From an uncultured Aliarcobacter sp. (lineage in GTDB: Bacteria; Campylobacterota; Campylobacteria; Campylobacterales; Arcobacteraceae), in contig CANRCH010000043.1 in assembly GCA_947629065.1 (NCBI GenBank), positions 1 to 12,301 of the forward strand: a DNA stretch of 12,301 nt. The letters run 5' to 3'. Position 1 is the first letter of the stretch, and each line of letters begins with the position of its first letter. The notes beneath the pieces are model-generated. The model had not been told where the DNA came from. It saw only the letters and a program-made list of their open reading frames with translations, and ran no database searches. Made by a program: the position numbers and the translations under genes. Shown here one piece after another: positions 8,171 to 12,301 of this stretch.

Positions 8171-8887
8171 CTATAATTTTCTTGCAATTATTAGTGTTGA
8201 AATTTTCATTGAAAATGCTTTTGTATAAACTATTTCAAACCCAGCCTTTTCAAGCTCTAAACATAGATTTTTTGTAGTTAAAAACTCATCTATACTATCT
8301 GGTAAATATCTATATGCCTCTTTGTTTTTAGAGATAATTCCACCAACAACAGGTAAAACTTTATCCATATAAAAAGCTGTTAAATGATCAAGTGGATTTT
8401 CTTTTTGGTTTTTTGTAAACTCAGAAATCACAACCAAACCACCTTTTTTAAGAACTCTTGCAAACTCAAAAAAAGCTTCTTGTCTTTGTACAACATTTCT
8501 AATTCCATAAGAAATAGATACTATATCAGCACTTTCGTTTTCTAAAGGCATTTGTGTAGCAAAAGCTTCAATAAACTCAACTTCAGGAAGCTTCTTTTTT
8601 CCAACTTCCATCATTCCAACGCTTGGATCAACTCCTACAATATTTTCTAAAATAATATTTTTTTTACTTGCGTTTTGTTTCCAAAAAAGAATCATATCAC
8701 CTGTTCCACAAGCAACATCTACTATTTTTTCAATTCTATTTTTTCCATAAATTTCAAAAGTTTTACTACAAGCTTTGTGCCTCCAACTTTTGTCAATTCC
8801 CATAGATAAAACTCTGTTTGCTTTATCATAAGTTGAGGCTATGTTATTAAACATTGATACTATTTTTTCTTGTTTATTATTTGTCAT
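8171..8887 (-). CDS. ubiE: Demethylmenaquinone/ubiquinone C-methyltransferase UbiE (MenG)
   Basis: SAM-dependent methyltransferase for the last step of menaquinone (or, where made, ubiquinone) synthesis. 238 residues, usual length. Seen: YDKANRVLSMGIDKSWRHKA at 20-39 (UbiE signature 1 region), SAM-binding motif I VDVACGTGD at 56-64, SISYGIRNV at 124-132, the second signature RVLKKGGLVVISEFT at 144-158, and YRYLPDSI at 192-199. Campylobacterota use menaquinones, so demethylmenaquinone is the likely substrate (inference). The ATG at 8887 has only a weak ribosome binding site (GAAGAATGAG) and lies 29 bases after the small TM-protein gene. Its stop abuts the xseA start. No other quinone gene is near, so the location reflects a housekeeping operon rather than a pathway cluster. 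Confidence 0.95.
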   Translation of the reverse strand: MTNNKQEKIVSMFNNIASTYDKANRVLSMGIDKSWRHKACSKTFEIYGKNRIEKIVDVACGTGDMILFWKQNASKKNIILENIVGVDPSVGMMEVGKKKLPEVEFIEAFATQMPLENESADIVSISYGIRNVVQRQEAFFEFARVLKKGGLVVISEFTKNQKENPLDHLTAFYMDKVLPVVGGIISKNKEAYRYLPDSIDEFLTTKNLCLELEKAGFEIVYTKAFSMKISTLIIARKL

Positions 8888-8916
8888 TTCTCATTCTTCG
8901 CTTATTAATTTTAGTT

Positions 8917-9165
8917 TTAAATCAAATATTTTCCAATTAATATTCCAATAATCAAACCAATATTTAAAGCAACCGCTAGTTGCATTGTTGCTAGTTTTTT
9001 ATTAGCATTTGGTAGTTTATTTAAAATATTTTCTTGCTCATTTAAAGTTTTTTCAAAATTGTTTGTTGCACTTTCAATACTTGTTAGAGTCTTTTTTAAT
9101 GCAATTTCACTAAATTCCATTCGTTCAACAAGCTCTTTTGCCTGTTTAAAACTCATATCACTCAT
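8917..9165 (-). CDS. Small coiled-coil protein with one C-terminal membrane helix, function unknown
   Basis: 82 residues; I do not recognise a family. Residues about 5-58 are polar and helical with heptad-like spacing (KQAKELVERMEFSEIALKKT and FEKTLNEQENILNKL), predicting a coiled coil. Residues about 62-82 are a single hydrophobic helix with glycines at 70, 74 and 78, a GxxxGxxxG pattern typical of tightly packed membrane helices. There is no signal peptide, so it is likely tail-anchored, with the long N-terminal part in the cytoplasm. Its ATG overlaps the TGA of the ParA-like gene (ATGA), so the two are translationally coupled, and the pair may form a membrane-linked ATPase unit (inference). 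It is not XseB, although it lies near xseA, because XseB has no membrane helix. The ORF is real by coupling and codon use; function is open. Confidence 0.78.
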   Translation of the reverse strand: MSDMSFKQAKELVERMEFSEIALKKTLTSIESATNNFEKTLNEQENILNKLPNANKKLATMQLAVALNIGLIIGILIGKYLI

Positions 9166-9953
9166 TTTTTAATATCTATCCATCTATCTAAATCACAAAA
9201 AATTCTATTTAAAGTATTTAAAACATAATCTTTTGCTTCTGTTTGTATTCTTCTAAAAAATAGATATTTTCTAGCAGCTTCAATATCTCCTAGCTCTTTT
9301 GCTTCAATAGCTTTTGTAGCAAAATCAGTATTATTATAAGCCATTTCCCAAACTGTGCTTCCTAAATATCTACTCATAGTAATTATTTTATCATTTTGTA
9401 CAGGAAAATATTTTGGGCTTTTTAGAAAATCACAAATAACTGAGTTTGAGTCAAGATATTTGTGTCCAAAAAAGTTTATAAACTGCTCACTATAATAATC
9501 TTCTTCCATAGAAATAGCACGTGTAAGTGCGAAAATCATATTTTCTTCTGGATTTTTCTCTATTTTTCTAATCTTTTTCATAGTTGCAATTGCATTTTTT
9601 CCATCAAGTTCACCATCACCTAAAGGAATAATCCACTTTACATTTCCAAAACTTCCAACTTTTTTAATCTCATCAAGAACCAAAGAAGATGTTTTATTTC
9701 CACCAACATCAACTATTACTTGATGGTTGTCATCCATTAAAATAAGCTCATCTAACTCATTTATTTTGTTTGTTCCAAGCATTCTTTTATTTACAATTTC
9801 AGTTCTTGTAAAAGATTGTGAATCGTTATTTTCATCATCAATCTCTATATAAGTAATTTTTTTTCCATGTTTTTTATATAAATATGGTGCAATTACTTGC
9901 ATAGCAACCGTGGATTTTCCAACTCCACCTTTTGTTTGAGGAATTATAATCAT
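9162..9953 (-). CDS. ParA/MinD-like deviant Walker A ATPase, role unknown
   Basis: 263 residues from the ATG at 9953. A TTG at 9977 in the same frame would add 8 residues, but the AAAAAAGGG ribosome binding site sits between the two and fits the ATG, and the protein then begins MIIIPQTKGGVGKST as ParA proteins do. Seen: deviant Walker A KGGVGKST at 8-15 with signature Lys8 and Lys13, a strand ending IEIDDENN (36-43) in the place of the A' motif, Walker B-like VIVDVGG at 79-85, and an alpha-helical, charged C-terminal third without a recognisable DNA-binding domain. No amphipathic MinD-type C-terminal tail is evident. No ParB-like gene or parS repeat is seen, so a classic partition cassette is unlikely. 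Its TGA overlaps the ATG of a small membrane protein, a possible partner. It lies between ymdB and ubiE in a housekeeping run. Superfamily is secure; job is not. Confidence 0.85.
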   Translation of the reverse strand: MIIIPQTKGGVGKSTVAMQVIAPYLYKKHGKKITYIEIDDENNDSQSFTRTEIVNKRMLGTNKINELDELILMDDNHQVIVDVGGNKTSSLVLDEIKKVGSFGNVKWIIPLGDGELDGKNAIATMKKIRKIEKNPEENMIFALTRAISMEEDYYSEQFINFFGHKYLDSNSVICDFLKSPKYFPVQNDKIITMSRYLGSTVWEMAYNNTDFATKAIEAKELGDIEAARKYLFFRRIQTEAKDYVLNTLNRIFCDLDRWIDIKK

Positions 9954-10001
9954 CTTAAAATACCCTTTTTTAAGCAAATATTTTTGATTTTAGCTAAATA
10001 T

Positions 10002-10826
10002 TTATAAAACAATAGCTTCACTAATTATTAAGTCATTTTTGTTTGATAGTTTTTTTATTTTAAAACTATTTTGTGCTTTTCCATCAATAATATCAACAAC
10101 CATCATTTGTAAAATTGCCAAACATGTATTTGGAACTTCAAAATGACTTCCAATTCCTGTGGTTGCCCTTTCTATTGGTGATTTTGCATCCATTCCAATA
10201 ACATTGTCATAACATCCAGTTAAGCCAATATCACTTAAATATGCAGTGTTTTCAAAGATTTGTAAATCATCAGTTCCAACATGAGTGTGAGTTCCACAAA
10301 TTGCACTAACTTTATCTTTAAACATCATAAGCATCACTCTTTTTTCACTTGTTGCCTCACCATGAAAATCTATAAAAATATTTTTTACTCCATCATTATG
10401 TAGTTTTTCTACAAGCTTTGTAGCCCAATTAAACGGATTTTCAACCAATGGCATTGAAAATTGTCCCATTAAATTTATAACAGCCATTTTTTCTACTTTT
10501 TCATCTTTTATAACTTCACAAATTTTAATACCACTTCCAAGAACACCATCTGGATAGTTATCAGGTCTTAAAACATCTCCACCTTCAAGTAAAACTTTTA
10601 AATCTTTTTTCTTATCAAAACTATGATTTCCACCAGTTATTAAATCAATTCCACTAGAAAATAGCTCTTTTGCACTATCAATTGTAAGACCAAAACCATG
10701 ACTTGCATTTTCACCATTTGCAATTACAAAATCAATTTCAAACTCTTTTTTTAATCTTTGTAAATTTTCTTTAATTATTTTTCTTCCTGGACGTCCTACT
10801 ATATCGCCTATAAATCCTATTCTCAT
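10002..10826 (-). CDS. ymdB: YmdB-family metallophosphoesterase (TIGR00282-type)
   Basis: Calcineurin-like phosphodiesterase; the Bacillus subtilis member hydrolyses 2',3'- and 3',5'-cyclic nucleotides. 274 residues, normal length (about 265-280). All metal ligands expected for the family are visible: Asp8 in GDIVGRPGR, Glu39-Asn40 in ANGENASHG, Asn67-His68 in GGNHSFD, His155 in FIDFHGEATSEK, and His180 and His182 in GTHTHVGTDD. Many relatives have GNHTWD where this one has GNHSFD; this is a mild change next to the ligands. Near the C-terminus, SPIERATTG and the closing beta strands match the family. The ATG at 10826 has a weak ribosome binding site (AAGTGAT) and comes 27 bases after the flavoprotein stop. 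It probably acts in the cytoplasm; the physiological substrate in Campylobacterota is not known to me. Confidence 0.93.
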   Translation of the reverse strand: MRIGFIGDIVGRPGRKIIKENLQRLKKEFEIDFVIANGENASHGFGLTIDSAKELFSSGIDLITGGNHSFDKKKDLKVLLEGGDVLRPDNYPDGVLGSGIKICEVIKDEKVEKMAVINLMGQFSMPLVENPFNWATKLVEKLHNDGVKNIFIDFHGEATSEKRVMLMMFKDKVSAICGTHTHVGTDDLQIFENTAYLSDIGLTGCYDNVIGMDAKSPIERATTGIGSHFEVPNTCLAILQMMVVDIIDGKAQNSFKIKKLSNKNDLIISEAIVL

Positions 10827-10853
10827 ATTATCACTTTTTAAAATTTTCTTTTA

Positions 10854-12005
10854 TTATATTGAATTTAAACTTTTAGCACATAAAAAAGCTTGTGCAAAAA
10901 CCATTTGAAAATTAAATCCACCAAGCTCTCCTGTTAAATCCAAACACTCTCCAATAAAATATAAGTCTTTTTGTTTTAAACTCTCAAAGCTTATTTGGTT
11001 TATCTCATCTGTAAAAATTCCACCTTTTGTAACTTCTGCTTTTGTATATCCAAAGTTTCCTGCAGGTGCGAATTCATAAGCTTTTAGAAGATTTAATCTT
11101 GTTTTTTCCTCTTCATTTAGAGTTGAAATTGCTTTATCTTCAAGATTTATTGAGTTTAAAAACTCTTCTAGAAATCTTTTTGGTAGAGGTAAAACTGTGC
11201 TTATTTTTTTGTTTGATTTATAGAAATTCTCAAGTTTATCTTTTGGCAAAAAATCTATTTTTATTTTCCCCTTTTTCCAATAAAGAGATGATGTTAAAAC
11301 AGCTGGTCCACTAAAACCTTTGTGTGCAAAAAGCAAACTTCCCTCTATTTTTTTATTCTCCACAAATATATTTACATCAAGACTAAGTCCACTTAAATCT
11401 TTGAACCAAAACTGCTCTTTTTGTACGGTAAAACCTACAAGTGCAGGGGTTAGAGTGTTTATAGTGTGTCCAAATTTTTGTGCTGTATCAAATGCAATAC
11501 TTGAAGCTCCTAAAGTAGCAAATGATAATCCACCACTTGCAATAACCACTTTTTTGGCTTCAATTAGCCCTTTGTTTGTCTCTATTTTAAAACCATTTTT
11601 ATATGAAATATCTAAAACTTTTGTGTCTAAAAACTTTTTTACTTTTGTTGTAAGAAGTGAAAACATATCAATAACTTCTTGTGAAGATTTACAAAAATAT
11701 GCACCTTTTACAAGATTCTCTTTTAAGTTTACAAAAACTCTATTTTTACCTAAAAAAGCTATTAAATCATCTTTTGTAAACTGTTCTAAAATATTTTGCG
11801 CAAAATCTGTATCACCTAAATAGCTATTTTTAGAGATAAATTCGTTTGTGATATTGCATTTTGCTCCACCTGAAACTTTGATTTTTTGCCCTATTTTAGA
11901 GTTTGTATCTATTAAACAGATATTTTTATACTTTTTTGTATCAATTTGTGAAGCAAACATCAAGCCACTTGCACCTGCTCCAACTACTGCTATATCATAA
12001 ACTAT
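10854..12005 (-). CDS. HI0933-family FAD-binding flavoprotein (BaiN/RdsA-like), likely non-standard ATA start
   Basis: Predicted FAD-dependent NAD(P)-type oxidoreductase of the HI0933/'aminoacetone oxidase' family; substrate unknown. The frame contains the dinucleotide-binding motif IAVVGAGASG, then KIGQKIKVSGGAKCNITN (about 37-54; family GGxRCNxTN), EVTKGGIFTDEI and, near the end, YFIGECLDLTGELGGFNFQ, all family landmarks. The first ATG/GTG/TTG in frame is the TTG at 11963, which would remove the FAD motif. Upstream the frame is open to a TAA at 12036-12038 but has no ATG, GTG or TTG. A good AAAAGGA (12012-12018) is six bases before an ATA at 12005, giving 383 residues beginning MVYDIAVVGAG, close to family length. 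I therefore annotate ATA as the probable start; a CTG at 12023 lacks a ribosome binding site. The gene follows the kinase stop by two bases. Family sure, start uncertain. Confidence 0.85.
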   Translation of the reverse strand: MVYDIAVVGAGASGLMFASQIDTKKYKNICLIDTNSKIGQKIKVSGGAKCNITNEFISKNSYLGDTDFAQNILEQFTKDDLIAFLGKNRVFVNLKENLVKGAYFCKSSQEVIDMFSLLTTKVKKFLDTKVLDISYKNGFKIETNKGLIEAKKVVIASGGLSFATLGASSIAFDTAQKFGHTINTLTPALVGFTVQKEQFWFKDLSGLSLDVNIFVENKKIEGSLLFAHKGFSGPAVLTSSLYWKKGKIKIDFLPKDKLENFYKSNKKISTVLPLPKRFLEEFLNSINLEDKAISTLNEEEKTRLNLLKAYEFAPAGNFGYTKAEVTKGGIFTDEINQISFESLKQKDLYFIGECLDLTGELGGFNFQMVFAQAFLCAKSLNSI

Positions 12006-12007
12006 TT

Positions 12008-12301
12008 TTAATCCTTTTTGCAGATAAATATATTTTTATTATCTTCATATTTGTATAGAAGTTTATAAGAGTTTGCCTTTAAAATAGTATTTACAATATA
12101 AAGTCCCAAGCCAAAAGAGTTTGTATCTCCTTTTTTTACAAAAGGTTCTAAATAGTTTTCAAACTCACCTTCAAGAGCAATTCCATCATTTATAAAGTAT
12201 AAATCTTCGCCTATGTTTTTTATTTCTACTTTTTCATTTGTAGAGTATTTTATTGCATTATCAAGTAGATTTTTAATTGCTATACTAAATAGTTTGAAAT
12301 T
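12008..12301 (-). CDS. Sensor histidine kinase, C-terminal ATPase domain only (N-terminus outside window)
   Basis: The last 97 codons of a gene entering from the right edge, ending at TAA 12008-12010. Seen: the N box IKNLLDNAIKYS (9-20 of the visible part), a reduced G1-like INDG (37-40), an F-box region EPFVKKGDTNSFG, the G2 motif FGLGLYIV (63-70), and a last strand YKYEDNKNIFICKKD. This is the HATPase_c domain of a membrane two-component kinase that phosphorylates itself and then a response regulator. The domain is compact and the G1 motif is NDG rather than DNG, as in several short Campylobacterota kinases (family knowledge, not checked). The sensor part, membrane helices and phospho-His are not visible, nor is a cognate regulator; the REC-PAS gene downstream is too far to assume as partner. 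Confidence 0.88.
   Translation of the reverse strand, partial: NFKLFSIAIKNLLDNAIKYSTNEKVEIKNIGEDLYFINDGIALEGEFENYLEPFVKKGDTNSFGLGLYIVNTILKANSYKLLYKYEDNKNIFICKKD

Noticed and set aside
8917..9165. Possible exonuclease VII small subunit (XseB) close to xseA
   Set aside because: The size is right and it is helical, but it ends in a clear membrane helix with GxxxGxxxG, lacks the XseB-type acidic core as far as I can see, and is coupled to the ParA-like gene rather than to xseA.
9162..9977. ParA-like gene as part of a plasmid partition cassette or integrated element
   Set aside because: No ParB, parS-like repeats, integrase, transposase or attachment sites are seen, and it is embedded among core genes on the same strand with similar base composition.
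11320..11823. Plus-strand open frame of 167 codons opposite the flavoprotein gene
   Set aside because: It lies wholly antisense to a conserved coding region, has no ribosome binding site and reads as Phe/Ser/Lys-rich low-complexity protein, as expected for the complement of AT-rich coding sequence.
10854..12005. Flavoprotein gene as a pseudogene
   Set aside because: Apart from the initiation codon the frame is intact over about 380 codons with every family motif present, so a rare start is a better explanation than decay.

Overview
This is an AT-rich stretch (about 30% GC by eye) of a bacterial chromosome, dense with housekeeping genes. Short intergenic gaps, AAGGA-type ribosome binding sites, the GroEL/GroES sequences, a UbiE-type quinone methyltransferase, a CheW next to a REC-PAS regulator, and the panD-ybaB-ispA cluster suggest a Campylobacterota member, most like Arcobacteraceae (Arcobacter/Aliarcobacter). 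That placement is inference from sequence character, not a database match. Every gene but one lies on the minus strand, so the text below reads from the right edge to the left.

Right part (about 5255-12301, minus): a run of closely spaced genes. In order they are the 3' end of a sensor histidine kinase, an HI0933-family flavoprotein, a YmdB-type metallophosphoesterase, a ParA/MinD-like P-loop ATPase overlapping (ATGA) a small coiled-coil/one-TM protein, the menaquinone methyltransferase UbiE/MenG, the exonuclease VII large subunit XseA, a CheW scaffold, and a REC-PAS-coiled-coil response regulator one base after cheW. Most junctions are overlaps or very short gaps, so much of this is probably co-transcribed.

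Middle (about 3027-5223): a plus-strand gene for an exported cyclophilin-type peptidyl-prolyl isomerase converges on the regulator gene and diverges from panD-ybaB-ispA. That cluster encodes aspartate decarboxylase, a YbaB/EbfC nucleoid-associated protein and farnesyl-diphosphate synthase, with coupled start/stop junctions.

Left part (1-2980, minus): groES-groEL has its own near-perfect sigma-70 promoter (TTGACA-17-TATAAT) abutting a CIRCE-like operator, which predicts HrcA heat-shock control. A strong intrinsic terminator follows groEL. Then comes a 5'-leader with a hairpin and an inositol-monophosphatase family gene (SuhB-like) cut by the left edge.

Most of the window is ordinary core genome. 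The points worth a second look are the ParA-like ATPase plus TM-protein pair of unknown function, the flavoprotein gene with no standard start codon in front of its FAD-binding motif (ATA is the best-placed candidate), the symmetric change in the CIRCE operator, and the separate CheW/REC-PAS pair. I found no tRNA, rRNA, CRISPR array, insertion sequence or riboswitch, and no gene-free stretch longer than about 205 bases.
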